DNA of 64,000 nt, taken from contig NZ_CP021431.1 in the NCBI RefSeq assembly GCF_002158905.1, forward strand, positions 744,001-808,000. Direction: 5' to 3'. This stretch comes from Yoonia vestfoldensis. Lineage in GTDB: Bacteria > Pseudomonadota > Alphaproteobacteria > Rhodobacterales > Rhodobacteraceae. The translations under genes and the position numbers were made by a program. Positions 18,914 to 29,551 of this stretch are shown here, in pieces; the first letter of the stretch is position 1; every line of letters begins with the position of its first letter. The notes under the pieces were generated by a model. The model had not been told where the DNA came from. It did no database searches and was given only the letters and a program-made list of their open reading frames with translations.

Positions 18914-19924
18914 TCAGTCATAGCGCAGTTCGGTCGCCTTGCCGCGGAACACGGTATAGGCCAGCACCGTATAAGCCAGGATCGTGGGCAGCACGAAAAG
19001 CGTGCCGATCAGGATGATGAACAGGCTTTCAGGCGCGCTGGCGGCCTCGTAGATGGTCAGCTGTTCGGGGACGACATAGGGATAAAAGCTATAGGCCATC
19101 CCGATGAACGCCATCACCCAGAGCGAGGATGCCGCAGCAAAAGGCAACCAGGACACCCGGTCATGCGTGAACGGCATCCGGCGCAGCATCCACCACAGCG
19201 CAAAGACCAGCAGCGCCGACAGGATCGGCAGGGGCGACAGCAACAGCGCCTCGGGCCAGCTGAACCATTTGTCAAAGATCCGCGTGCTGACCAGCGGCGT
19301 CGCCATCGACACCAGCCCGATGCCCAGCACCAGCCCCCAGATCCCGCCCTTGGCCCAATCGACGGATTTCGCCTGCAAGGCCCCGTCCGTCTTGTGGATC
19401 ACCCATGTCGCGCCGATGAAACTATAGCCCACGGTCAGAAAGACCGCCGTCAGCAGGCTGAAGGCCGCATTCACCAGCGTCCATTCCAGCCCCATGATAT
19501 ACATGCCCAGCATGAACCCCTGCGAGAGCGAGGTCATCAGCGAGCCTGCGAAAAAAGCATTGTTCCATAAACGCTTATGCGGGGCGGGGGCCTTGGCGCG
19601 GAATTCGAAGGCAACGCCGCGAAGGATCAGCCCGACCAGCATGATCGCAACCGGCAGGTATAGCGCCGTCAGGATTGCGCCATGCGCTGCCGGAAAGGCC
19701 ACCAGCAGCAGCCCGACCGCCAGCACCAGCCAAGTCTCATTGGCATCCCAGAACGGCCCGATCGTGGCGATCATCATGTCCTTTTCGTCCTCCTCGGCAA
19801 AAGGGAACAGGACCCCGACCCCAAGATCGAACCCGTCCAGCACGACATAGATCAGGATCGACAGGCCCATCAGCCCGGCAAAGACGAAAGGCAGCCAGAT
19901 CGTCGGATCACCAAAAGTGTTCAT
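18914..19924 (-). CDS. cydB: Cytochrome bd-type quinol oxidase subunit II
   Basis: Membrane subunit of the bd-type terminal oxidase, 336 residues, with about nine hydrophobic helices. The N-terminus (LPFVFAGLMGLSILIYVVLDGFDLGVG and DANETWLVLAVG) is the conserved CydB core. The length and sequence are closer to the cyanide-insensitive (CioB) group than to E. coli CydB (379 residues). It starts five bases after cydA. The pair oxidises ubiquinol with oxygen at low oxygen tension or under stress. Confidence 0.93.
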   Translation of the reverse strand: MNTFGDPTIWLPFVFAGLMGLSILIYVVLDGFDLGVGVLFPFAEEDEKDMMIATIGPFWDANETWLVLAVGLLLVAFPAAHGAILTALYLPVAIMLVGLILRGVAFEFRAKAPAPHKRLWNNAFFAGSLMTSLSQGFMLGMYIMGLEWTLVNAAFSLLTAVFLTVGYSFIGATWVIHKTDGALQAKSVDWAKGGIWGLVLGIGLVSMATPLVSTRIFDKWFSWPEALLLSPLPILSALLVFALWWMLRRMPFTHDRVSWLPFAAASSLWVMAFIGMAYSFYPYVVPEQLTIYEAASAPESLFIILIGTLFVLPTILAYTVLAYTVFRGKATELRYD

Positions 19925-19929
19925 CGTCG

Positions 19930-21321
19930 CTACTCCGCAGGGATGGCATTGGGTGCCGCCGCAGGCGCAGGTGCGATGCGGGTGCCGATATCTTCGCCGC
20001 GCGACATTTTGCGCGCCAAGTAGAAGATGACATAGATATAGGCCGACAAAAGCAGCGCATAGACCACCAGATAGGCGATCAGCGTGGACAGAACCATCGG
20101 CGCAGGCACATCGGCCACGGCCTCTGCGGTTGTCATCACGCCTTGCACCAGCCAGGGCTGGCGGCCGATCTCGGTTGTGTACCAGCCCGCAAGCGTCGCC
20201 AGCCAGCCGCTAAAGCTCATGCCGACCAGCGCATAAAGCACGGGCTTGGGCAGGCCCTCGACCCCGCGCTTGCGGCGCAGCATCATGAAAGACGCAGCCC
20301 AGCTAAGCAGCAGCATCGCCACGCCGGTGCCGATCATCACGCGGAACGACCAGAATACGGGTGCCACGCGCGGATGCAGGATCGTGCCATCCTCGGCCAC
20401 GAAATCGTTCAGCCCCTGCACCACCCCGTCCCATTCATGGGTCAGGATGAAAGAGGCAAGGTTCGGGATCCCGATCTCGAAATGGTTCTCGCGCGCTTCC
20501 TGGTCAGGCAGGGCGAACAGGATCAACGGCACATTGCCACCGGTTTCCCAATGCCCTTCCATTGCGGCGACCTTGGCGGGCTGGAATTCCTTTGTGTTCA
20601 GCCCGTGCATATCGCCCACGAAAATCTGCACCGGCATCAGCAGTGCGGCCCCGAAGACAGCGGTTTTCAAGGCGACGCGCACGCCTTCGGTGCGTCCGCC
20701 GATCAGCCAGCGGAAGGCGCTGACACCGGCGATCAGGAAGCTGACGGTCAGGAAACTGGCCAGCACCATATGGGTAAAGCGATAAGGCATCGAGGGGTTG
20801 AAGATGATCGCGAACCAATCGGTTGCATGGGCGACACCGTCGCGCATCTCAAATCCTTGGGGGGTATGCATCCATGAATTCAGCACGATGATCCAGAAAG
20901 TCGACATCAGCGTACCAAAGGCCACAAGGAACGTCGCGCCCGTATGCACCCAATTGGGCACGCGGCGAAAGCCGAACAGCATGATGCCCAGAAACACAGC
21001 CTCCAGGAAAAAGGCCGTCATGATTTCATAGGCCAGCAATGGCCCTGCGATATTGCCGACCTTTTCCATGAAGCCGGGCCAATTGGTCCCGAATTGGAAC
21101 GACATGGTGATCCCCGAGACCACGCCCATGGCAAAAGACAGCGCGAAAATCTTGACCCAGAAGCGATAGGCCTCCATCCAGCGGTCCTGGCCGGTCTGGT
21201 TATAGCGGATCTTGAAGAACAACAGGACCCAGCCCAATGCGATCGTGATCGTTGGAAACAGGATATGGAAAGAGATATTCGCCGCAAACTGGATGCGGGA
21301 TAAAAGCAGTGTTTCCATCAT
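19930..21321 (-). CDS. cydA: Cytochrome bd-type quinol oxidase subunit I, cyanide-insensitive type
   Basis: Haem-bearing subunit, 463 residues against about 520 in E. coli. The shortfall fits the short quinol-loop (CIO) class. With the ATG at 21321 the axial histidine falls at residue 19 (LSRIQFAANISFH), exactly as in E. coli CydA, which supports this start over the adjacent ATG at 21318. The GRQPW motif (TEIGRQPWLVQGV) near residue 390 is also present. An AAAGGTG site lies upstream. Confidence 0.93.
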   Translation of the reverse strand: MMETLLLSRIQFAANISFHILFPTITIALGWVLLFFKIRYNQTGQDRWMEAYRFWVKIFALSFAMGVVSGITMSFQFGTNWPGFMEKVGNIAGPLLAYEIMTAFFLEAVFLGIMLFGFRRVPNWVHTGATFLVAFGTLMSTFWIIVLNSWMHTPQGFEMRDGVAHATDWFAIIFNPSMPYRFTHMVLASFLTVSFLIAGVSAFRWLIGGRTEGVRVALKTAVFGAALLMPVQIFVGDMHGLNTKEFQPAKVAAMEGHWETGGNVPLILFALPDQEARENHFEIGIPNLASFILTHEWDGVVQGLNDFVAEDGTILHPRVAPVFWSFRVMIGTGVAMLLLSWAASFMMLRRKRGVEGLPKPVLYALVGMSFSGWLATLAGWYTTEIGRQPWLVQGVMTTAEAVADVPAPMVLSTLIAYLVVYALLLSAYIYVIFYLARKMSRGEDIGTRIAPAPAAAPNAIPAE

Positions 21322-21488
21322 TTGATTTCACCTTTACGCTGTCTGTGATCCTCATATAGCAGGAAGCGCGCCCCTGTCAGTGGGGTGCGACAGCAAGGCG
21401 CGGACAGGCCAAATGCTTGATTTCATGGCGACATGAATGGCAAGCTTGCCGCCTGTTACGCGCAATTTTAGGCAACGCGAGGGCCAAG

Positions 21489-21833
21489 ATGACCGGATTT
21501 CTGACGACCCATGTGCTGGATACCGCAAATGGCGTGCCTGCGGCGGGGATGGCGGTCGATCTTTATCGGCTGGACGGGGATGCGCGGCGGCATCTTGCGT
21601 CAATGATCACCAATGCCGATGGGCGGACCGACAGCCCTATTTTGCCCGCTGCGGATTTCGCTGTCGGGCGGTATGAATTGCTGTTTCAGGCGGGGGCCTA
21701 TTTCGGCCGCAGCGATGATCCGCGCTTTCTTGACGATATCCCGATCCGGTTTGGCATCAATGATCCCGGTTCGCATTACCATGTGCCGCTGCTTGTCTCG
21801 CCTTTCGGCTTTTCGACCTATCGGGGCAGCTGA
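21489..21833 (+). CDS. uraH: 5-hydroxyisourate hydrolase
   Basis: Transthyretin-like enzyme of urate breakdown, 114 residues, converting 5-hydroxyisourate to OHCU. Motifs: LTTHVLDTANGVPA at the start (catalytic His), and the C-terminal HYHVPLLVSPFGFSTYRGS, ending in the diagnostic YRGS. No other urate gene is visible nearby. The ATG at 21489 follows GAGGGCC. It converges with the iron alcohol dehydrogenase gene. Confidence 0.93.
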   Translation: MTGFLTTHVLDTANGVPAAGMAVDLYRLDGDARRHLASMITNADGRTDSPILPAADFAVGRYELLFQAGAYFGRSDDPRFLDDIPIRFGINDPGSHYHVPLLVSPFGFSTYRGS

Positions 21834-21877
21834 CCGCGCGCTGACCGGCCTCGCGCCGCGCCTTGCGGGCCACAGGC

Positions 21878-22995
21878 CTAGCCGCGGGCAAGAATATCCC
21901 GCAGCGCCGCCATATCCAGATCGACCGGATTGGCCTTGTAAGAGGATGCGGCCTTCGCCTCTTGGGCGATTGCGTCATGGCTGTCGGCGGACAGGCCAAG
22001 TGCGGTCAGGTACGGCAGGCCGTGGTCGCGGGTCCATGTGTCGAAATCGGACAGGCTGCCGAATTCATCCGCGATCTTGGTGATCACCCATCCGATCCGT
22101 CGTGCCGCATCGGGCGGGGCTGCGGCCAGATTGGCTTGCAGCACCGGCACCAGCAAAGTGCCGCAGATCGCACCATGCGCGGCACCGGTCCGCCCGCCGA
22201 TCACCCCGGCAAAACCATGCACCGCCCCCAGCCCTGCATTGGCCAGCGCCAGCCCGCCGCAGACGCTGGTCAGCGCCATGTCATCCCATGCGCTGGCGTC
22301 ACCATGATCCATGATCCGGTGCAGCGCCGCTAACCCACGCGGGATTGCGTCACGGCACAAGGCATCGGTGACCGGATTGGCGCGCGCGCTGGTGAAAGGT
22401 TCGATCACCTGGGTGATCGCATCCAGCCCCGATGCCAGCGTCACGGCCTTGGGGCAGGACAGGCACAGAGCCGGGTCCACCAGCGCCAGCGTCGGGTAAA
22501 GCCGTGGATCGCGCAAGGATACTTTGCGCCCGGCCTCTGGCACGCCGATCACCGCGTTACGGGTGACTTCGGTGCCGGTGCCTGCGGTCGTGGGGATCGC
22601 GATCAGGGGCAGGGGGGGCATGTCCAGCGGCTGACCCTCGCCCACCACCTCTAGATAGCGCAGCGCGTCATGCGGGGCGGGGATCAGCGCGGCCAGCGCC
22701 TTGCCATAATCGATCACCGCACCGCCGCCGATGGCGATGACCAGATCGGGGCCAAAGGGACGCGCGGTCACCAGATGGGCCGTGATCGCAGGCAGGTCAG
22801 GCTCGCCCTTGACGGTCAGGTCCAGCACGGCGCAGGTCTGGCGCAGGTCTTGCGCCAACCCATCCGCCGCCGCGACCGAGGCCGATCGTACCAGCAGCAC
22901 GCGGGCAAAAGCTGCGGCAAAGGGCAGCGCTTCGGCCAGCACGCCGCGGCCAAAGCGGATCGTGCCCGCCGTGGCAAAGCCGAAAGGCGCGATCA

Positions 22996-22996
<1 letters not shown>
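21878..22996 (-). CDS. Iron-type alcohol dehydrogenase downstream of glpK
   Basis: A 372-residue group III (iron-dependent) alcohol dehydrogenase. The nucleotide-binding GGGAVID is at 90-96. Metal ligands expected at D192, H260 and H274 are present, but the second ligand position is glutamine (LDAITQVIEP, Q196) in place of the usual histidine. The ATG overlaps the glpK stop by one base (TGATG), so translation is coupled to glycerol kinase. The substrate is probably a short alcohol or polyol related to glycerol use; sequence alone does not say. Confidence 0.88.
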
Positions 22997-24483
<1,487 letters not shown>

Positions 24484-24524
24484 TGTCGTCGGTCCCATGC
24501 TTGTCTTGGCAGCTTGTCATGAAT

Positions 24525-24556
24525 GTGGCGAAGCAGCCAGAGGGCCGCTTCGCCAC
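24525..24556 (-). other. Intercistronic hairpin between glpV and glpK
   Basis: A perfect 10-bp stem (24525-24534 with 24547-24556) and a 12-base loop, 36 bases after the glpV stop. No T run follows on the minus strand, so it is more likely an mRNA 3'-end stabiliser for the glpV segment than a full terminator. Confidence 0.7.
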
Positions 24557-24592
24557 GGGATCGGGGGCCTGGAGGTCACCCCCGAATGGGGC

Positions 24593-26308
24593 TTATTCCG
24601 TCCAGCGGCGGATCAGCTCTTCATAGGCGATGGTCTGTGGCGCGCCCTTTTCGTCGTCCAGCTTGGGCCATGGGGCGCCGGGCTGTGCCAACCAATAGGA
24701 TGCGTCCTGCGGCTCGTTCAGCAAGGGGCCGAATTCACCCTGAACACCGGCACGCTGCAGGCGTTCCATCACCGCTTCTTGTTCGGCGCAAAGCGCGTCC
24801 ATGGCTTCCTGAGCAGTTGCCGCACCGGACGAGGCGTTGCCGATATTCTGCCACCACAATTGCGCCAGACGTGGATAGTCGGGCACGTTGAACCCTGTAT
24901 CAGTCCACAATTCACGCTCGGGCGAGCGATAGAATTCCACCAGACCGCCCAAGGCAGGCGCACGATCCGTGAAACTGTCGTGGTTGATGGTGGAGTCGCG
25001 GATGAAGGTCAGACCGTAATGCGATTTGGCCACATCCACCGTCTTGGAGGCGATGAATTGCGCATAAAGCCAGGCGGCCTGTGCGCGGTCCACGGGGGTC
25101 GATTCCAGAATGGTGGCAGAGCCGACATCCTGATAGCCAACCTTCATGCCATCCTGCCAATAGGTGCCATGCGGGCTGGGGGCCATGCGCCATTTCGGCG
25201 TGCCGTCATCGTTCATCACCGGCAGATCAGGGGCGACCATATCAGCGGTAAAGGCGGTGTACCAAAAGATCTGCTGCGCGATTGCGCCCTGGGCAGGCAC
25301 GGGGCCCGATTCCGAGAAATTCATGCCGTTGGCTTCTGGTGGGGCATAATTCTGCAGCCAATCGACATATTTCTCGATTGAATAGACAGCGGCGGGGCTG
25401 TTGGTGGCACCACCGCGTTCCATGCAGGATCCGACCGTCTGAAAGTTCTCGTTGACCCGCAGACCCCATTCATCGACCGGCACACCATTGGGCAGGCCAA
25501 GATCAGAGGCACCAGCCATCGACAGCCAGGCATCGGTGAAACGCCAGCCCAAGGACGGGTCACGACGGCCGTAATCCATATGGCCATAAACGGTCTGCCC
25601 GTCGATCTCGCGGCCGGTAAAGAAGGCGGCGATATCTTCATAGGCCGACCAATTCACCGGCACGCCCAGAGGATAGCCATATTCGGCCTCGAATGCGGCC
25701 ATGATGGCGGGATCGGTGAACCAATCATGGCGGAACCAGTAAAGATTGGCGAATTGCTGGACTGGCAATTGGTAAAGCTTGCCATCCGGACCCGTGGCCG
25801 AGGCCAAACCGATGAAATCGTCCAGATCAAGGCCGGGGTTGGTCACGGAGGCGCCGTCACCTTCCATCCAATCGGTCAGGTTGCGTGCCTGCTGGTAACG
25901 CCAATGCGTGCCGATCAGATCGGCGTCGTTGATATAGAGATCAAAGACATTCTCGCCGGTCTGCATCTGGGTCTGCAAACGTTCGACCACATCGCCTTCG
26001 CCGATCAGGGTATGGGTAAAGTTGATGCCGGTGATCTCGCTGAACGCAGGGGCCAGCACATTGGCTTCCCATTCATGCGTGGTGATCGTTTCGGAAACGA
26101 CATTGATCGTCATGCCACGGAACGGCGCGGCGGCGTCGATGAACCATTGCAGTTCGGCCTCTTGTTCGGCGCGGCTCAGGGCCGACATATCGCCGATATG
26201 TGCGTCAAGGAAAGCGCGGGCGGCGTCCATATCGGCGAATGCCGGCACACCTCCGGTCACGCTCAGCGCCAAAGCCAGCGCTGTGGATGTTTTAAATAAG
26301 CGGTTCAT
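24593..26308 (-). CDS. glpV: Glycerol ABC transporter substrate-binding protein
   Basis: Periplasmic binding protein, 571 residues, with a signal peptide (hydrophobic core about 9-20, cut near AFA-DMD). It is longer than maltose-type binding proteins. Length, position and neighbours match GlpV of the glpSTPQUV system characterised in Rhizobium leguminosarum. A GGGAGGA site precedes the ATG. Hairpins lie on both sides of the gene, consistent with the higher expression that a binding protein needs relative to its membrane partners. Confidence 0.9.
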   Translation of the reverse strand: MNRLFKTSTALALALSVTGGVPAFADMDAARAFLDAHIGDMSALSRAEQEAELQWFIDAAAPFRGMTINVVSETITTHEWEANVLAPAFSEITGINFTHTLIGEGDVVERLQTQMQTGENVFDLYINDADLIGTHWRYQQARNLTDWMEGDGASVTNPGLDLDDFIGLASATGPDGKLYQLPVQQFANLYWFRHDWFTDPAIMAAFEAEYGYPLGVPVNWSAYEDIAAFFTGREIDGQTVYGHMDYGRRDPSLGWRFTDAWLSMAGASDLGLPNGVPVDEWGLRVNENFQTVGSCMERGGATNSPAAVYSIEKYVDWLQNYAPPEANGMNFSESGPVPAQGAIAQQIFWYTAFTADMVAPDLPVMNDDGTPKWRMAPSPHGTYWQDGMKVGYQDVGSATILESTPVDRAQAAWLYAQFIASKTVDVAKSHYGLTFIRDSTINHDSFTDRAPALGGLVEFYRSPERELWTDTGFNVPDYPRLAQLWWQNIGNASSGAATAQEAMDALCAEQEAVMERLQRAGVQGEFGPLLNEPQDASYWLAQPGAPWPKLDDEKGAPQTIAYEELIRRWTE

Positions 26309-26349
26309 AGTATAAATCCTCCCATGGATTGAACCTACGTTTCAGTCTT

Positions 26350-26399
26350 GCATGACCGGCCCTATATCGTCGGGCCTCATCCCTTCGGGCCGGTCATGC
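26350..26399 (-). other. Intercistronic hairpin between glpU and glpV
   Basis: A perfect 13-bp inverted repeat (26350-26362 and 26387-26399) with a 24-base loop, between the glpU stop and the glpV start. There is no T tract after it. It could be a processing or stabilising structure at the 5' side of the glpV message. Confidence 0.75.
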
Positions 26400-26413
26400 C
26401 TCTACTTGCGGCC

Positions 26414-26692
26414 CTATACCCAGCGAAACACCGCTACGGCATAAAGCGCGCAAATTCCCAAAGCCCAATATTGCGGCAGCCCGGCCATCGCCAGCCAGCC
26501 TGCGTTGATAAAGGCCGATCCGAGAAGCGTGATGAACAAACGGTCCCCGCGCGTTGTCTCGATTGTCAGAATGCCGCGCCGTGGTGTTTCGGGGTATCTG
26601 ATCCCCAGAAACGTGAACAAAAGCAGCAGGCAAGCGATCACACCAAAGAAGATCGCGGTCGGGCCGGTCCAGGCCATCCATGCAAGTGACAT
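26414..26692 (-). CDS. glpU: GlpU, small membrane protein of the glycerol ABC system (DUF2160)
   Basis: A 92-residue protein with about three hydrophobic segments (6-30, 52-70, 74-91). Its position between glpQ and glpV and its size match GlpU of the rhizobial glycerol operon. Its role in transport is not established; it may be an accessory membrane subunit. The ATG has a GGAGGAG site and lies 15 bases after glpQ. Confidence 0.85.
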   Translation of the reverse strand: MSLAWMAWTGPTAIFFGVIACLLLLFTFLGIRYPETPRRGILTIETTRGDRLFITLLGSAFINAGWLAMAGLPQYWALGICALYAVAVFRWV

Positions 26693-26707
26693 TGCGTCTC
26701 CTCCCTC

Positions 26708-27562
26708 TTATACGCGGCCCAGGGCAAAGCCCTTGGCGATGTAGTTGCGCACAAAGTAAATCACCAAAGCCCCCGGCACGATGGTCAGCACACCGGCCGC
26801 ACAGAGCACGCCCCAATCCAGACCAGATGCCGATACCGTGCGCGTCATGATCGAGGCGATAGGCTGCGCGTCCACCGCCGTCAGCGTGCGTGACAACAGC
26901 AGTTCCACCCATGAAAACATAAAGCAGAAAAACGCCGCGACCCCGATGCCGCTGGCGATCAGCGGCATGAAGATCTTGATGAAAAAGCGTGGAAAGGAAT
27001 AGCCGTCGATATAGGCGGTCTCGTCGATTTCCTTGGGCACGCCGCGCATGAAACCTTCGAGGATCCACACCGCCAGCGGCACGTTGAACAGCGTATGCGC
27101 CAGCGCCACCGCGATATGTGTGTCGAACAGGCCGACCGAGGAATACAGCTGGAAAAACGGCAGCGCAAAGACGGCGGGCGGGGCCATGCGGTTGGTCAAA
27201 AGCCAAAAGAACAGGTGTTTGTCGCCCAGAAACCTGTAGCGGCTGAACGCATAGGCGGCAGGCAAAGCCACGGCCAGCGACAGCACCGTGTTCATCACCA
27301 CATAGGTGATCGAATTGACATAGCCCATATACCAGGACGGATCGGTCAGGATCACGCGGTAGTTATCCAGCGTCGGGTTCTGCGGCCACAGCGTGAAGCC
27401 GCCCAGAATTTCACGGTTGGTCTGCAGGCTCATCTTGGTCAGCCAATAGATCGGCACCAGCATGAACAAAAGATAGGCGACCATCACGACATGCCGGGCG
27501 CGCAGCTTGGGCAAGGCGGACCGGCGGGCGGTGGCCATATAGGTCTCTGATGTGGCAGCCAT
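26708..27562 (-). CDS. glpQ: Glycerol ABC transporter permease GlpQ
   Basis: MalG-type inner-membrane permease, 284 residues, with six predicted helices. The EAA coupling motif is GVPKEIDETAYIDGYSFPRFFIKIFMPL, which contacts an ATPase. The ATG at 27562 is one base after the glpP stop and follows AGGGCC; downstream ATGs are possible. It pairs with GlpP to form the channel. Confidence 0.92.
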   Translation of the reverse strand: MAATSETYMATARRSALPKLRARHVVMVAYLLFMLVPIYWLTKMSLQTNREILGGFTLWPQNPTLDNYRVILTDPSWYMGYVNSITYVVMNTVLSLAVALPAAYAFSRYRFLGDKHLFFWLLTNRMAPPAVFALPFFQLYSSVGLFDTHIAVALAHTLFNVPLAVWILEGFMRGVPKEIDETAYIDGYSFPRFFIKIFMPLIASGIGVAAFFCFMFSWVELLLSRTLTAVDAQPIASIMTRTVSASGLDWGVLCAAGVLTIVPGALVIYFVRNYIAKGFALGRV

Positions 27563-27563
27563 T

Positions 27564-28436
27564 CTACCGGCCCTCCGCTTTATCAAGGTTGGTCATGACA
27601 GTGTAGAAGACCCAAGAGACCAGCAGGATCACCAGGAAATACATCAGGCTGAAAGCCGCCGCAGGTCCAAGGTCGAACTGCCCCAGCGCCATTTTCACAA
27701 GGTCGATCGACAGGAAACTGGTGGCCGAGCCGGGCCCGCCGCCGGTCACGACGAAAGGTTCGGTATAGATCATGAAACTATCCATGAAACGCAGCAGGAT
27801 CGCGATCAGCAGCACCCCCTGCATCTTGGGCAATTCGATGTAGCGGAACACCGACCAGCGGCTGGCCTGATCGATCTTGGCCGCCTGATAATAGGCCTGC
27901 GGGATGGATTGCAGACCGGCATAGGCCAGCAGCGCCACCAATGATGTCCAATGCCAGACATCCATCACCACCACGGTGATCCAGGCATGCAGCGGATCGC
28001 GCGCATAGTTCCAGTCGATCCCCAGCGCCGACAGGCCGTAACCCACCAACCCGATATCGCCGCGCCCCATGATCTGCCAGATCGTGCCGACCACGTTCCA
28101 CGGGATCAGCAGGGGCAGGGCCATCAGCACCAGACAGACCGAGGCCCAGAACCCTTTTTTCGGCATGCAGACCGCAATCGCGATGCCAAGCGGGATCTGG
28201 ATCGCAAGGATGATCCCCGAAAAGGCCAGTTGCCGCCCAAGCGCGCTATGCACGCGGCTGTCGGTCAGGACCTGTTCGAACCAGCCCAGACCTTCCCAGA
28301 AAAAGACATTATTGCCGAATGTGTCCTGCACCGAATAATTGACCACGGTCATCAAGGGGATGACGGCGGAAAAGGCGACCAGCACCAGCACCGGCAGGAC
28401 CAGAAACCACGCCTTGTTGTTTTGAACCTTGTCCAT
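27564..28436 (-). CDS. glpP: Glycerol ABC transporter permease GlpP
   Basis: MalF-type permease, 290 residues, six predicted helices starting with AWFLVLPVLVLVAFSAVIPL. The coupling loop is QSIPQAYYQAAKIDQASRWS. The ATG overlaps the glpT stop by one base (TGATG), so the upstream 18 codons of open frame belong to overlap with glpT and are not used. Confidence 0.92.
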   Translation of the reverse strand: MDKVQNNKAWFLVLPVLVLVAFSAVIPLMTVVNYSVQDTFGNNVFFWEGLGWFEQVLTDSRVHSALGRQLAFSGIILAIQIPLGIAIAVCMPKKGFWASVCLVLMALPLLIPWNVVGTIWQIMGRGDIGLVGYGLSALGIDWNYARDPLHAWITVVVMDVWHWTSLVALLAYAGLQSIPQAYYQAAKIDQASRWSVFRYIELPKMQGVLLIAILLRFMDSFMIYTEPFVVTGGGPGSATSFLSIDLVKMALGQFDLGPAAAFSLMYFLVILLVSWVFYTVMTNLDKAEGR

Positions 28437-29542
28437 CAGACGGCCTTTCGTTCGGGGGTTGCGACCGCCTGCAAGGGCGCGACACGCCAATCATCGGCAT
28501 AGACGTTGATCCGCTCGGGCGCGAAATGCAGCCGGTTGGCACCGGCGGGCACAGCAAAGCCTTCGGGCAGGATCGCATTGACCGGCTTGCCTGCGAATTC
28601 GGCGCGCAGGATCTGGTGGCGGCCGACATCCTCGATCCGCTTGATGGTGACGGGCAGGCCGTGATCGCCTGTCGTCAGCGTGACGAATTCGGGGCGGATA
28701 CCGATCTGGACGCGGCCCTGTGTGGCGCGGTAATGGCCGGCCAGGGGGATGGCGTGACCGCCGCAATGGGCCGTATTGCCTGCAATCTCTGCGTCGATCA
28801 GGTTCATGCCGGGCGATCCGATGAAATAGCCGACAAAAGTATGTTCGGGCCTGTCGAACAGATCCTCGGGCGTGCCCAGCTGGACGACGCGACCGTCATG
28901 CATCACCACCACCTTATCGGCAAAGGTCAACGCCTCGGTCTGGTCATGGGTGACATAGATCATTGTATGGCCGAATTCATTGTGCAGCGCCTTCAACTGC
29001 GTGCGCAATTCCCATTTCATATGGGGGTCGATCACGGTCAGCGGTTCGTCGAACAGGATCGCATTCACATCCTCGCGCACCATGCCGCGGCCAAGGCTGA
29101 TCTTTTGCTTGGCATCCGCCGTCAGGCCGCGCGCCTTGTGTTTCAGCTGGTCTTCCATCCCGATCATGGCGGCGATCTTTTGCACCTGTGCGGCAATGGC
29201 GGCAGGGTCCATCCCGCGATTGCGCAAGGGAAAGGCCAGATTGTCGCCGACAGACATCGTGTCGTAGACCACGGGGAACTGGAACACCTGCGCGATATTG
29301 CGCGCCACGGTATCGTGATGCGTTACGTCGCGGTCGCCAAACAGGATGCGCCCACGCGAGGGCACCAGCAGGCCCGAAATGATGTTCAGCAGCGTGGATT
29401 TTCCGCAGCCCGACGCGCCCAATAGGGCATAAGCCTCGCCGTCTTTCCAGACATGGTCCAGCTGTTTGAGCGCGAAATCATCCTCGCCCTGCGGATTGGG
29501 TAGATAGGAATGTGCGAGATTATCAAGCGTGATCTGTACCAT
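28436..29542 (-). CDS. glpT: Glycerol ABC transporter ATPase GlpT, with degenerate signature motif
   Basis: MalK-type ATPase, 368 residues, with a C-terminal TOBE-like regulatory region (from about 240). Walker A GASGCGKST (42-50), Q-loop Q88, Walker B ILFDE (162-166) and H-loop H199 are all canonical. The signature motif, however, reads LTADAKQKI (140-148) rather than LSGGQ. Paired with GlpS, which keeps LSGGQ, this ATPase supplies the intact Walker motifs of the one consensus ATP site. This is not the E. coli glycerol-3-phosphate antiporter that shares the symbol. Confidence 0.92.
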   Translation of the reverse strand: MVQITLDNLAHSYLPNPQGEDDFALKQLDHVWKDGEAYALLGASGCGKSTLLNIISGLLVPSRGRILFGDRDVTHHDTVARNIAQVFQFPVVYDTMSVGDNLAFPLRNRGMDPAAIAAQVQKIAAMIGMEDQLKHKARGLTADAKQKISLGRGMVREDVNAILFDEPLTVIDPHMKWELRTQLKALHNEFGHTMIYVTHDQTEALTFADKVVVMHDGRVVQLGTPEDLFDRPEHTFVGYFIGSPGMNLIDAEIAGNTAHCGGHAIPLAGHYRATQGRVQIGIRPEFVTLTTGDHGLPVTIKRIEDVGRHQILRAEFAGKPVNAILPEGFAVPAGANRLHFAPERINVYADDWRVAPLQAVATPERKAV

Positions 29543-29551
29543 ATCGCCCCC

